Below are positions 8,486 to 17,060 of a stretch of DNA of 64,000 bases, piece by piece. Origin of the DNA: an uncultured Lewinella sp. GTDB lineage: Bacteria; Bacteroidota; Bacteroidia; Chitinophagales; Saprospiraceae. The stretch spans positions 20,417 to 84,416 of the forward strand of contig CALMYQ010000059.1 in NCBI GenBank assembly GCA_937873655.1, in the 5' to 3' direction. The notes under the pieces were generated by a model. The model searched no databases and had not been told where the DNA came from. It saw only the letters and a list, made by a program, of their open reading frames with translations. Within the stretch, counting starts at the first letter, position 1, and each line of letters opens with the position of its first letter. A program made the position numbers and the translations under genes.

Positions 8486-9082
8486 ATGAGAATCAGAACC
8501 GCGTTTTTGTTGCTTTTCCTCTTGATCTTTGCCGCCTGCAAAGAGCGCATTTATACGCCCAAACCGCGGGCATATCCCAAGGTCGTGTACCCGGAAAAGG
8601 CGTACAAGGCTTTTGATGAATCCACTTGTCCGTTCACCTTTGATATGCCGGTTTATGCCCGCATTCAGAAGGATACCGCCTTTTTCGATCAGGCGCCGCT
8701 GCATCCCTGCTGGTTTGATATCTATTATCCGCAATTTGACGGCAGGATACACTGCAGCTACTACGACGTCAGTCAGGAGCACTCGCTGGACAAGCTGAAA
8801 AAGGATGCTTTTGAAATGGTGGATTGGCACAACAAGCGAGCCAACTATATCGAGGACGAAGTCGTCAGCCGCCCCGAAGCGCGGGTTGGCGGCATGGCCT
8901 TCAACATCACGGGGCCCGCGGCTTCGCCATTTCAATTCTTCCTGACGGATACCACCAGCCATTTTTTCCGGGGCGCCCTTTATTTCAATACCGAGGCCAG
9001 ACCGGATTCATTAGCGCCCATCAGCGCCTTTGTCAAAGAGGATATTTTGCGGATGATCGGGACCTTTCGATGGAGGGATTGA
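8486..9082 (+). CDS. gldD: Gliding motility lipoprotein GldD
   Basis: A 198-residue lipoprotein with signal sequence MRIRTAFLLLFLLIFAAC and lipidation Cys at 18. After it come conserved GldD features: YTPKPRAYPKV near the mature N terminus, CPFTFDMPVYA, HPCWFDIYYPQFDGRIHCSYY, and the end block QFFLTDTTSHFFRGALYFN with DSLAPISAFVKEDILRMIGTFRW. GldD is required for gliding and type IX secretion in Flavobacterium and pairs genetically with GldE. An in-frame ATG further upstream at 8351 lies inside gldE and is rejected because it would bury the signal peptide. The gldE stop is 67 bp upstream. Confidence 0.9.
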   Translation: MRIRTAFLLLFLLIFAACKERIYTPKPRAYPKVVYPEKAYKAFDESTCPFTFDMPVYARIQKDTAFFDQAPLHPCWFDIYYPQFDGRIHCSYYDVSQEHSLDKLKKDAFEMVDWHNKRANYIEDEVVSRPEARVGGMAFNITGPAASPFQFFLTDTTSHFFRGALYFNTEARPDSLAPISAFVKEDILRMIGTFRWRD

Positions 9083-9295
9083 TAATTTTAAGGCGGATAG
9101 AGATTGATAGTTATCAAAACAGGCTGCGTTTCATTTATCAAACCGATGGACTTGACCAGAAACAATAGGTGCATGGTCGAATTTTTACGCTCATCAATCA
9201 GGAGTTGGGGAAATTGGCAAGACAAGGTAAAGCGTCTGGAAATCGTATATTTTGAATAAAACCACTTGAGACTATCAACAAGTAGTTCAGTACCG

Positions 9296-9357
9296 TAAAA
9301 TAAATTTAAAAGTGGATATGCCAAAGCTGCTTATTTGAAGCCATGGCATATCCACTT
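9296..9357 (-). terminator. recA terminator hairpin
   Basis: Perfect 14-bp arms AAGTGGATATGCCA (9310-9323) and its complement (9344-9357), 20-nt loop. On the minus strand the stem is followed by TTTTAAATTTATTTT, as expected for termination of recA. It also separates recA from convergent gldD. Confidence 0.8.
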
Positions 9358-9377
9358 GCTGCAGTAAGGAGTATTTA

Positions 9378-10439
9378 TCAATCCTCGCTGTCAGCATCGC
9401 CGGAGTCGTCGCTGTCGGGTTCGACGCGGAACTTACCGCTGCCCATGATCTTTTCCTTGATCTTGAGTTCCAGTTCGTGGGCCACTTCAGGATTATCCAT
9501 GAGGAACTGCTTGGCTGCTTCACGCCCTTGGGCGATCTTGGCGCCGTTATAATTGTACCATGCGCCGCTTTTCTGGATCACGTCATAATCGACGCCCATA
9601 TCCACGATCTCGCCGGTTTTGGAGATGCCTTCACCGAAGGTGATGTCGAATTCGGCTACCCGGAAGGGGGGCGCGAGTTTGTTCTTGACGACTTTTACTT
9701 TTACGTGGTTGCCCACAACGTTGCCGTCCTTGTCTTTGATGCCTGCGCCGGTACGGCGGATGTCCAGGCGGATGGAGGCGTAAAATTTCAGGGCATTACC
9801 GCCGGTTGTCGTTTCGGGGTTGCCGAACATGACGCCGATCTTCTCGCGCAGCTGGTTGATGAAAATGCAGCAGCAGCCGGTACGACCGATATTGGCGGTC
9901 AGTTTGCGCATGGCCTGCGACATCAGCCTGGCCTGGAGGCCCATTTTGGAATCGCCCATTTCGCCTTCGATCTCGGAGCGCGGCACGAGCGCGGCAACCG
10001 AGTCGATCACGATGATGTCGATGGCGCCGGACCGGATCAGGTTCTCGGCGATCTCCAGCGCCTGCTCGCCGTTGTCGGGCTGGGAGATGAGCAGGTTTTC
10101 CGTATCGACGCCCAACGCCTCGGCGTAAAACCGGTCGAAAGCGTGTTCTGCGTCAATGAAAGCGGCGATGCCGCCCTGTTTTTGGCATTCTGCAATGGCG
10201 TGGATGGCCAGGGTGGTCTTACCGGAGGATTCAGGCCCGTAGATCTCTACGATACGCCCTTTGGGAAAACCGCCGACGCCCAGCGCAATGTCCAAACCGA
10301 CGGAGCCGGTCGGGATAGCGTCCACCGCAACGACCTGCTTGTCGCCCAGGCGCATGATGGTTCCTTTGCCGTAGGTTTTCTCCAACCGGTCAACGGTAAG
10401 TTGTAATGCCTTTAACTTAGCCTCTTTATCTGCTGACAT
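9378..10439 (-). CDS. recA: Recombinase A
   Basis: RecA forms ATP-dependent filaments on single-stranded DNA for homologous recombination and SOS signalling. 353 residues, normal length. Walker A GPESSGKT at 68-75, DNA-binding loop L1 near [25 protein letters not shown], Walker [15 protein letters not shown], and loop L2 near [19 protein letters not shown] are present. The C terminus is acidic ([12 protein letters not shown]), as in other RecA proteins. It is monocistronic: own -7 box at 10484-10491 and a strong terminator downstream. I see no clear LexA-type operator in the leader. Confidence 0.99.
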   Translation of the reverse strand: MSADKEAKLKALQLTVDRLEKTYGKGTIMRLGDKQVVAVDAIPTGSVGLDIALGVGGFPKGRIVEIYGPESSGKTTLAIHAIAECQKQGGIAAFIDAEHAFDRFYAEALGVDTENLLISQPDNGEQALEIAENLIRSGAIDIIVIDSVAALVPRSEIEGEMGDSKMGLQARLMSQAMRKLTANIGRTGCCCIFINQLREKIGVMFGNPETTTGGNALKFYASIRLDIRRTGAGIKDKDGNVVGNHVKVKVVKNKLAPPFRVAEFDITFGEGISKTGEIVDMGVDYDVIQKSGAWYNYNGAKIAQGREAAKQFLMDNPEVAHELELKIKEKIMGSGKFRVEPDSDDSGDADSED

Positions 10440-10483
10440 GGGTATAAATGATTGATGAAATCAGAAAATGTTTTATTTTCGAA

Positions 10484-10491
10484 CAAAGATA
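10484..10491 (-). promoter_or_regulatory. recA: Candidate recA -7 box TATCTTTG
   Basis: Reads TATCTTTG on the minus strand, 44 bp before the recA ATG; a CTTG element lies 20 nt further upstream, one base off the TTTG consensus. Confidence 0.55.
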
Positions 10492-10666
10492 AATTTTTTG
10501 TTCCAAACATGCAAGTCTTTGGCTTAAATTTACGGAAAAATGTTATGGCGCTTTACCATAATCGCGGATATCGTTCATCATTTGTTTGCCTCAGTTGATA
10601 GAAATTATTGGACAACCGCCGGTTTTGTATGCATATTTGACGGACAAAATAACCATCCCACCAGAA

Positions 10667-11461
10667 ATGAATTCACACGAAATTGATTACAAGATCTTCG
10701 GCGAGGAAATGCAGTTTGTCGAGATCGAATTGGATCCGTATGAAACCGTCATCGCAGAAAGCGGCAGTTTTATGATGATGGACGACGGCATGGAGCTGTC
10801 CACGCTCTTCGGCGACGGCAGCCACGAGGAAGCCAACAAAGGCCTTTGGGGCAAGGTGCTCAGCGCCGGCAAACGCCTGCTCACGGGCGAAAGCCTGTTC
10901 ATGACGGCCTTTACCCACGCCGGCCCCGGCAAAAAGCGGGTCTCTTTCGCAGCTCCCTACCCCGGCCAGATCGTACCGATGGACCTGGCAGCGCTGGACG
11001 GCCGGATCATTTGCCAGAAAGACGCCTTCCTCTGTGCCGCAAAAGGGGTTAGCATCGGGATTGAATTCAGCCGCAAGATCGGCCGCGGCCTGTTCGGCGG
11101 CGAAGGATTCATCATGCAGAAACTCGAAGGCGACGGGCACGCATTCCTGCACGCCGGCGGTGCGATCATTGAAAAGGAATTGCAGATCGGGGAAGTCTTG
11201 CGCATCGACACAGGCTGCCTCGTAGCCTTCACCCGCGAGGTGGATTACGATATCGAAATGATCAAAGGCGTCCGGAATATGGTATTTGGCGGCGAAGGCC
11301 TGTTCTACGCCCGCCTCGAAGGCCCGGGTAAGGTCTGGATCCAAAGCCTGCCGTTCAGCCGCCTGGCCGACCGAATCATCTCTGCCAGCAAATACTACGG
11401 CAAGCGCAAGGACGAAGGGAGCATCCTCGGCCCCATCGGGGACCTGTTAGGCGGGGATTAA
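10667..11461 (+). CDS. AIM24 / TIGR00266 family protein
   Basis: A 264-residue protein of the AIM24 family (named after a yeast mitochondrial protein; bacterial members have no agreed function). Family features seen: DYKIFGEEMQFVEIELDPYETVIAESGSFMMMDDG near the start, GESLFMTAFTH, PYPGQIVPMDL, FLCAAKGVSIGIEF, FGGEGFIMQKLEGDGHAFLHAGGAI, then FGGEGLFYARLEGPGKVWIQSLPFSRLADRI. The fold is a repeated beta-sandwich with Gly-rich turns. The frame is open further upstream from a TTG at 10586, but the ATG at 10667 fits the family N terminus better. Divergent from recA, so regulation is likely separate. Confidence 0.85.
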   Translation: MNSHEIDYKIFGEEMQFVEIELDPYETVIAESGSFMMMDDGMELSTLFGDGSHEEANKGLWGKVLSAGKRLLTGESLFMTAFTHAGPGKKRVSFAAPYPGQIVPMDLAALDGRIICQKDAFLCAAKGVSIGIEFSRKIGRGLFGGEGFIMQKLEGDGHAFLHAGGAIIEKELQIGEVLRIDTGCLVAFTREVDYDIEMIKGVRNMVFGGEGLFYARLEGPGKVWIQSLPFSRLADRIISASKYYGKRKDEGSILGPIGDLLGGD

Positions 11462-11467
11462 TAATAG

Positions 11468-11494
11468 TTATCAGTGGTCAGTTATCAGTGGTCA
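11468..11494. repeat. Short heptamer tract TCAGTGG/TCAGTTA
   Basis: About four heptamers starting 7 bp after the AIM24 stop codon; the same family as at 1045. Confidence 0.7.
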
Positions 11495-11566
11495 GGTTGG
11501 GCAATGCGTCATTTCAGCTTAACAACGGATGCTCTTCAACGAACATATCGGGCATATACGAGTGAT

Positions 11567-11634
11567 GAGCAACGCAGCATGTCGAAAAAATAACCTCCCG
11601 AAACTATGGTGCTACTTAAATTTCGCGCCACTAG
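11567..11634. mobile_element. Partial copy of the MITE-like repeat
   Basis: The right end (11580-11634) matches the right end of the complete element at 61032-61196 with few changes, ending in GCGCCACTAG. The adjoining 11567-11580 matches an internal part of that element in inverted orientation. The left terminus is missing, so this is an internally deleted copy. Its final CTAG gives the stop codon of the next minus-strand gene. Confidence 0.7.
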
Positions 11635-12659
11635 AAAAAATGCATAAAGAAGCTTTCCCGGAATTCCTCGAAGATCGGATATTCGGGCATGAGCAGCAGT
11701 TCGATCCCCAGAATTTTTGCAATGGGCATGATGTGATAATATGCCATGACGGTAGGCACGCCGATCCGTTTGGGAATGAATTTGACGGTTTCCAGCTGCT
11801 GGTAGAAGTCTTGCTCAAATTTCTCCCACGGCTCGTTGTCAAAGCTCAGGTTGTGCCCGATGATCACGCCCTCGGGAGAGGCCCAAAGGCTGATTTTTGA
11901 GAAGAAAGGCCGCTTACCCTGGTTGCCGACCGGTGAGGGGAAGTATTGGTGCATGAAAAGGAGGTCGTTCTTTTTCTTTTTGAGCTTCTTCTTCAGGGCC
12001 TTGGCCAGCTCCGGATCGGCCTGGTGAACCGGAAAAATATCGGGGCTTTCCTCCTCGAAGGGCTCTTCCCTGTATTCGTCGACCCAGACTTTTTTGCCTT
12101 TTTGCTCCACTTGAGCCCTGACGAGCAGTTTGCCGTCTTCGCGCCGGATGAGGGAAGGCGCATCCTCAAACCGAATCGCTACATCCATGGCCTGTTGCAG
12201 CGCATGGGTCATCCATTCGGCCTGCTCGGTTGTCAGAAACCAGGGGAAATAACCCGGCAGGTATTCCCTGGGCATGACCCATTGATTCCTTCCCCGGAAT
12301 TTAAGGCCGAGCGCCTTGACCTGGTCGAGGTCGGGCTTGGACAATTCCTGCCGGTCCACGAATTCAACCTTCAGCATGTTCTGTTCCAGCCCGATGGCCA
12401 CCCGGTCCTCGTCTTCGATCTCTTCGGGCATATACAACAACCGCAGGTAGGATTTAAAGCCTTCATCGCCGGTATAGACGCCCAGGGCAAAAACCTCTCC
12501 GGCATTGCCCATTACGCAGCAATAACCGATTTCACCGGTTTTGGGGTTCTCGACCCCGAAGATATCGGTATCGTACATCCACTCCCAGCATTTCAGGTCT
12601 CGGAAAGTAACGGCGGCCTGGTAGAACGCTCGCCAGACGGCTTCCTCTTGTTTTGTCAT
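11631..12659 (-). CDS. Uncharacterised protein (DUF6930/DUF7309-like)
   Basis: A 342-residue soluble protein of unknown function. The N-terminal part (WRAFYQAAVTFRDLKCWEWMYD, FGVENPKTGEIGYCCVMG, VFALGVYTGDEGFKSYL) resembles uncharacterised domains found in Firmicutes and Bacteroidota proteins; I assign no function. A Lys-rich stretch (KALKKKLKKKKND) divides it from a C-terminal domain with ISLWASPEGVIIGHNLSFD. The start at 12659 (MTKQEEAVW) avoids overlap with the preceding gene; the open frame upstream of it runs into that gene. The stop codon TAG (11631-11633) lies in the terminal CTAG of a repeat element, so the original C terminus may have been longer. Confidence 0.65.
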   Translation of the reverse strand: MTKQEEAVWRAFYQAAVTFRDLKCWEWMYDTDIFGVENPKTGEIGYCCVMGNAGEVFALGVYTGDEGFKSYLRLLYMPEEIEDEDRVAIGLEQNMLKVEFVDRQELSKPDLDQVKALGLKFRGRNQWVMPREYLPGYFPWFLTTEQAEWMTHALQQAMDVAIRFEDAPSLIRREDGKLLVRAQVEQKGKKVWVDEYREEPFEEESPDIFPVHQADPELAKALKKKLKKKKNDLLFMHQYFPSPVGNQGKRPFFSKISLWASPEGVIIGHNLSFDNEPWEKFEQDFYQQLETVKFIPKRIGVPTVMAYYHIMPIAKILGIELLLMPEYPIFEEFRESFFMHFF

Positions 12660-12699
12660 CGGAGTCTTTTTCGGAAAGATCGTAAAAAATCGGGGCTTC

Positions 12700-13257
12700 T
12701 CAAATACCTTCGGTGAAATCGGCGGAAATAGCCACCCGTTTTTCTTTTGAGAAAGCCAGTTTTTGAAGGTTGACAATGGTGTAGGCCTTGCCGGCGCGGT
12801 AATGCAATTCCTGCGATACGTTCATGGTGGTTGAACGGACCTCATTGAAAATGCTGACCTCCTGTACAGTATCTCTGGCAAAGTCAACCTCGACTTTCCG
12901 TATTTTGAGGTCATCTTTTTTGGCGGTATAGCGGATGCCCGTCAATTGCCCGCCTTCAAAGAGGCTGTCTATCTGATACTGATCGATCCAGGCGGGTTTG
13001 TTGATGTCATAACGCTGGAAAATGCTGAGCTCCCCGGCAAAATCTGCATCTCGCAAGTCCTTCTCTTCGGTCTTGCCGTTGACCTCGATCCGTTTTCTAA
13101 CGGCCGGAGACCTGGCTTCCAGGGCGCTGATCTGGCCGGCGAAATAGCTTTTCAGATCAAAGTAGGGTTGGGGCCCGTTCCCGTTTTTTGCCCCGTCATT
13201 TCGGTTGCAGGCCAGCGCAAGGAGGCCTAAAAGAACGGCAGCCGGTAATTTTTTCAT
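12700..13257 (-). CDS. Predicted lipoprotein of unknown function
   Basis: A 185-residue protein with a lipoprotein signal (MKKLPAAVLLGLLALAC, Cys17), so probably anchored in the outer membrane facing the periplasm. The mature part has a repeated beta-rich pattern (GELSIFQRYDINKPAWIDQYQID, IRYTAKKDDLKIRKVEVDF, AYTIVNLQKLAFSKEKRV) without any motif I recognise. It precedes the DUF6930-like gene by 41 bp on the same strand and may share a transcript with it. Confidence 0.7.
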   Translation of the reverse strand: MKKLPAAVLLGLLALACNRNDGAKNGNGPQPYFDLKSYFAGQISALEARSPAVRKRIEVNGKTEEKDLRDADFAGELSIFQRYDINKPAWIDQYQIDSLFEGGQLTGIRYTAKKDDLKIRKVEVDFARDTVQEVSIFNEVRSTTMNVSQELHYRAGKAYTIVNLQKLAFSKEKRVAISADFTEGI

Positions 13258-13478
13258 TCAATTGATTTTAAAAATTCGCTCTGGACAAATAAACGGCTGC
13301 AAATATGGATAGTTCTCTGGAATGCAGGGAATTTCCGGGGCGGATTGTGCCCGAAAATTACCGGCCCGGCCCGACAGGCGATGCGGCTGCGTCCGGAATC
13401 CAGCATCGGATAAACCAATTCCGCGCCGGCTTGTTAATGCAGCTGGCAGATTATGAATCGTAATTTGGTTAACTTTAC

Positions 13479-14540
13479 ATGCAGGATCTGAAGAAAGATA
13501 TGGATAAATTGCAACAAAGCGGCGACGATCCGACCTCTGCCGAGCGCAAGCAGGATCATATTGAACTGGCCTTCCGCTCAAGGGTGGAACGCCCGGAGCT
13601 GGATACCCGGTTCAGCTATGAGCCGATATTGTCCGGCCATCCTGCCGCCGGTGTCATACCGCCCAGCCTGATCGGCGGGAAGACGCTCAAGGCTCCGCTA
13701 TGGGTGTCGAGCATGACGGGCGGTACGGCCATGGCCGGTACCATCAACCGCAACCTTGCAAGGGCATGCAGCGACTTCGGCCTGGGTATGGGCCTGGGCT
13801 CCTGCCGGGCGCTGCTGCACAGCGACGATACCCTCGGTGATTTTGCCGTCCGGCCGGTCATCGGTCCGGATCAGCCGCTTTACGCTAATCTGGGGATCGC
13901 TCAGGTTGAGGAACTGATCAGCAGCGATTCCCTGGGAAAGATCACCCGGCTCATTGACAAGCTGGAGGCAGACGGCCTGATCATCCATGTCAATCCGTTG
14001 CAGGAATGGCTCCAGCCGGAAGGCGACCGGATTCAAAAACCGCCGCTGGAGAGTATCCGGTCGGTGCTCGAATACCTGGGGGATATGCCGGTCATCGTCA
14101 AGGAAGTGGGGCAGGGGATGGGCAAGGAAAGCCTCCGGGCGCTGCTGCAGTTGCCGCTGGCCGCTGTGGATTTTGCCGCCAACGGAGGGACCAATTTCGC
14201 CCGGCTCGAACTGATGCGCAGCACGGAGGAAATGCAGGAAATATACGGCCCGCTGGCGCTGGTCGGGCATAGCGCCGAGGAAATGGTCGATCTGACCAAT
14301 GAACTCGCGCTGGAACTCGGCGAACGGCTGGCTTGCCGAAGGGTGATCATCTCCGGCGGCATAACCAATTTTCTGGACGGCTATTATCTGGTGCAAAAAT
14401 CGAGCCTTACGGCCATCTACGGACAGGCATCCGGGTTTCTCAAACACGCCCGGGGCGATTACCAGGATCTTTTTCGCTACACCGAATCAGTGGTGAAAGG
14501 ACTGGAAATGGCCTATGCCTTCCTGAGCGTTAAGAAATAG
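13479..14540 (+). CDS. fni: Type 2 isopentenyl-diphosphate isomerase
   Basis: FMN- and NADPH-dependent enzyme that interconverts isopentenyl and dimethylallyl diphosphate. 353 residues with family signatures: ERKQDHIELAF near the N terminus, APLWVSSMTGG (FMN site, about 72-82), HVNPLQEWLQPEGD (substrate site), VIVKEVGQGM, DFAANGGTNFARLE and the ISGGI phosphate-binding loop. It is followed after 33 bp by a class II HMG-CoA reductase on the same strand, so both are probably one mevalonate-pathway operon. An alternative start is the ATG at 13500. The type 1 isomerase is unrelated and not seen here. Confidence 0.93.
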   Translation: MQDLKKDMDKLQQSGDDPTSAERKQDHIELAFRSRVERPELDTRFSYEPILSGHPAAGVIPPSLIGGKTLKAPLWVSSMTGGTAMAGTINRNLARACSDFGLGMGLGSCRALLHSDDTLGDFAVRPVIGPDQPLYANLGIAQVEELISSDSLGKITRLIDKLEADGLIIHVNPLQEWLQPEGDRIQKPPLESIRSVLEYLGDMPVIVKEVGQGMGKESLRALLQLPLAAVDFAANGGTNFARLELMRSTEEMQEIYGPLALVGHSAEEMVDLTNELALELGERLACRRVIISGGITNFLDGYYLVQKSSLTAIYGQASGFLKHARGDYQDLFRYTESVVKGLEMAYAFLSVKK

Positions 14541-14573
14541 ACATTGGTCATCGGACCAAAACAACTGTGGGAC

Positions 14574-15923
14574 ATGCAGGAAAAGATCATATCGGGTTTC
14601 TCGAAACTGACCAAAGCGGAAAAATTGACCTGGGTGACGCGGCACTACGTTGCGGATGCCGAAGCGGCTGCCGGAGAGATTGCCGGATTCACCCATGCGG
14701 ACGAACGGCTGCAGCAAGTGCTCGACCGGTTCAGCGAAAATACCGTGGCCAATTACCCGATGCCTTTCGGGATTGCCCCCAATTTTCTGATCAACGGCCG
14801 GGTGTATGCCGTGCCGATGGTGATCGAGGAGAGCTCGGTGGTGGCCGCCGCGTCCAGTGCCGCCAAATTCTGGCTGGCCAGGGGCGGGTTCAAGGCCGAG
14901 GTTTTGTCGACGGTCAAACTGGGGCAGGTCCATTTCACCTGGTCCGGCGATCCGGCCAGGCTCCGCCTTGCTTTTGCCGAACTGGAATCCCGCCTGCGGC
15001 TCGATGCGGCCTACCTGACGGAGAATATGGAAAAACGCGGCGGCGGGGTCGGACAGATCGAGTTGATCGACCTGTCGGACCGGGAACCGGGGCTGTTCCA
15101 GCTTCGGATAGCGTTCGAAACCTGCGACTCAATGGGGGCTAATTTCATCAATTCCGTTCTTGAACAGTTTTCCGCTACCCTGGAAGAATTTGCCGCCGCC
15201 CACCCGGCCCTGCAACCCGATGGTAAGGACCTGGTGGTCATCATGGCCATCCTGTCCAATTATACCCCCGAATGCGTGGTTCGGGCCTACGTGGAATGCC
15301 CGGTTGACCGGCTGGCCGGTGCTTGCAAGGAGTTGGGCCCGGCGGCATTCGCGGAGAAATTCCGGAAGGCTGTCCGGATCGCACAGGTGGACCCCTACCG
15401 TGCGGTCACCCACAATAAAGGCATTTTTAACGGCGTGGATGCGGTGGTGCTGGCTACGGCCAACGACTTCAGGGCCATCGAAGCCTGCGGACACGCTTAC
15501 GCCGCCCGCGACGGCCAGTACCGCAGCCTCAGCAATTGCACGGTGGAGGACGGTTTGTTCCGGTTTTGGGCTGATCTCCCGCTGGCCGTCGGTACCGTCG
15601 GCGGATTGACCAACCTCCATCCCCTGGCCCGGCGCTCGCTGGATATACTGGGCAACCCCTCGGCGGAAGAACTGATGGCCATTGTCGCCTGTACCGGACT
15701 GGCGCAGAATTTTGCCGCCCTGCGCTCCCTGATCACAACAGGCATCCAGAGCGGGCATATGAAAATGCACCTGGCCAATATCCTGCACCACCTGGGTGCG
15801 GGAGAGCAGGAAACCCGGGAGGCTATTGAGCATTTCCGGGACAAAACCGTTTCCTTCGCAGCGGTCAGGGAATTCCTGAACAGCTTTTCCGGCAATGCCG
15901 GGGTCGTGTCGAAAGCCCCGTAA
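14574..15923 (+). CDS. mvaA: Class II hydroxymethylglutaryl-CoA reductase
   Basis: Converts HMG-CoA to mevalonate (or the reverse). 449 residues from ATG 14574, whose start MQEKIISGFSKLTKAEK fits the class II family; the TTG at 14544 gives ten extra residues and is less likely. Motifs: ENTVANYPMPFGIAPNFLINGRVYAVPM and EESSVVAAAS (substrate and catalytic Glu), CDSMGANF (the DAMGAN equivalent), THNKGI (catalytic Lys), ATANDFRAIE, and the catalytic His in GHMKMH. With the adjacent idi-2 it shows that this organism makes isoprenoids through mevalonate, as many Saprospiraceae-type bacteria do rather than through the DXP route (the latter is inference). Confidence 0.93.
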   Translation: MQEKIISGFSKLTKAEKLTWVTRHYVADAEAAAGEIAGFTHADERLQQVLDRFSENTVANYPMPFGIAPNFLINGRVYAVPMVIEESSVVAAASSAAKFWLARGGFKAEVLSTVKLGQVHFTWSGDPARLRLAFAELESRLRLDAAYLTENMEKRGGGVGQIELIDLSDREPGLFQLRIAFETCDSMGANFINSVLEQFSATLEEFAAAHPALQPDGKDLVVIMAILSNYTPECVVRAYVECPVDRLAGACKELGPAAFAEKFRKAVRIAQVDPYRAVTHNKGIFNGVDAVVLATANDFRAIEACGHAYAARDGQYRSLSNCTVEDGLFRFWADLPLAVGTVGGLTNLHPLARRSLDILGNPSAEELMAIVACTGLAQNFAALRSLITTGIQSGHMKMHLANILHHLGAGEQETREAIEHFRDKTVSFAAVREFLNSFSGNAGVVSKAP

Positions 15924-15943
15924 AGGTTAAGGATGCCGGCAGC

Positions 15944-16855
15944 TTATTTGAAGCCGAACTTTTTGAGCCCTTCATGGCTGATGGCAATGGCTTCCATCGG
16001 GGTCTGGTCAAAGGTCATGTCCTGCTCTACCAGGTAGAATTCCATTCCCGACAGTTCTTTTTGCGCCAGAATTTTGGCAAAATCGATCGAACCGGTACCT
16101 ACGGGGGCAAATCTGCCCTGCGCGTCCATGTCCTTGATATGCCAGGCTTTGAACCGCCCGGGCGCTTTATTGAAATAGGCTATAGGGTCGGCGCCGGCCT
16201 TGGTGACCCAGTACAGGTCCATCTGGAAATTGAGATTGGCGGGATCTGAGTGTTCGATGAAATAATCCATCGGAATGACACCCTGGGCATTTTTCTCGAA
16301 TTCGAAGTTGTGGTTGTGATACAGGCATTTCAATCCGGCAGCCGTACATTTTTGGGCGATGGTATTGATAATACTCATGACCTCTTCTATGTCTCCGGTC
16401 ATGCCCAGGGTCTTCGTTTCAGGGTCGAACTTGAAATGCCCCATCGGAGGAACCGGGATCACGAAATACTTGAACCCAGCGGCTTTGACGTCAGCGATCA
16501 TTTTATCGGCATTGTCCAGGGTAACGTCCCCGTGGTGGGAGCTGATCGGCTCCAGCCCGACCTCGGCCAGATAATTTTTGAACTCGACCGGTTCCATGCC
16601 GTAGAACTTGCCGTCGGCATATCCTGCCGCTTCAATGTATTTATAGCCGATGTCGGCCACCGCTTTGAGGACTTCCCTCGGCGCTTTGGCCAGGGTATCT
16701 CTCAGGGTATACAGGGCCAGACCGCCGAACGCCGCAGCGAGCGTGGCATTTTCCTGGTCGGCGTTGTCCGTGTTTTCCGAAGCATTGTTGCAAGCCGTCG
16801 CGTACAGCAATGCACCGGCCAGCAGAAGGGCGGAAAATTTGCGCATGTTGGTCAT
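15944..16855 (-). CDS. Sugar phosphate isomerase/epimerase-like lipoprotein
   Basis: A 303-residue protein combining a lipoprotein signal (MRKFSALLLAGALLYATAC) with a xylose-isomerase-like TIM barrel. Barrel features: GLALYTLRDTLAK at strand 1, GYKYIEAAGYADGKFYG, ISSHHGDV, CLYHNHNFEFEK, the metal-binding MDLYWVTKAGADP, WHIKDMD and YLVEQD. Such secreted isomerase homologues are common in Bacteroidota and Planctomycetes, and act on unknown sugars. Two starts are possible (16855 or 16846); both give the same lipobox. Export plus lipidation imply that it works in the periplasm or at the cell surface. A -7 box lies 66 bp upstream. Confidence 0.85.
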   Translation of the reverse strand: MTNMRKFSALLLAGALLYATACNNASENTDNADQENATLAAAFGGLALYTLRDTLAKAPREVLKAVADIGYKYIEAAGYADGKFYGMEPVEFKNYLAEVGLEPISSHHGDVTLDNADKMIADVKAAGFKYFVIPVPPMGHFKFDPETKTLGMTGDIEEVMSIINTIAQKCTAAGLKCLYHNHNFEFEKNAQGVIPMDYFIEHSDPANLNFQMDLYWVTKAGADPIAYFNKAPGRFKAWHIKDMDAQGRFAPVGTGSIDFAKILAQKELSGMEFYLVEQDMTFDQTPMEAIAISHEGLKKFGFK

Positions 16856-16920
16856 TTGTTTTGTTTTTAAGATAATCCCCGACACCATGATGTCCTGGGG
16901 CTCCGTACCGGAGGCAAGTG

Positions 16921-16928
16921 CAAATCTA
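16921..16928 (-). promoter_or_regulatory. Candidate -7 box TAGATTTG
   Basis: Exact TAnnTTTG match on the minus strand, 66 bp before the isomerase-like lipoprotein start; no matching -33 box. Confidence 0.4.
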
Positions 16929-17010
16929 AAAGATGGCGGGATATAATCGGCGGTTTTTTATGCCGGCCTCCTGCGAGAGCATAAATCTTTTCATTTTCCG
17001 GGGATTGTCC

Positions 17011-17018
17011 TAGCTTTG
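17011..17018 (+). promoter_or_regulatory. Candidate -7 box TAGCTTTG
   Basis: Exact TAnnTTTG match, 43 bp before the ATG of the PhoD-like gene at 17061; the -33 region is T-rich but lacks a perfect TTTG. Confidence 0.5.
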
Positions 17019-17060
17019 TTCCCGGTACGATTTCATTTTTTTTCAATCCAATGCCCGCGT

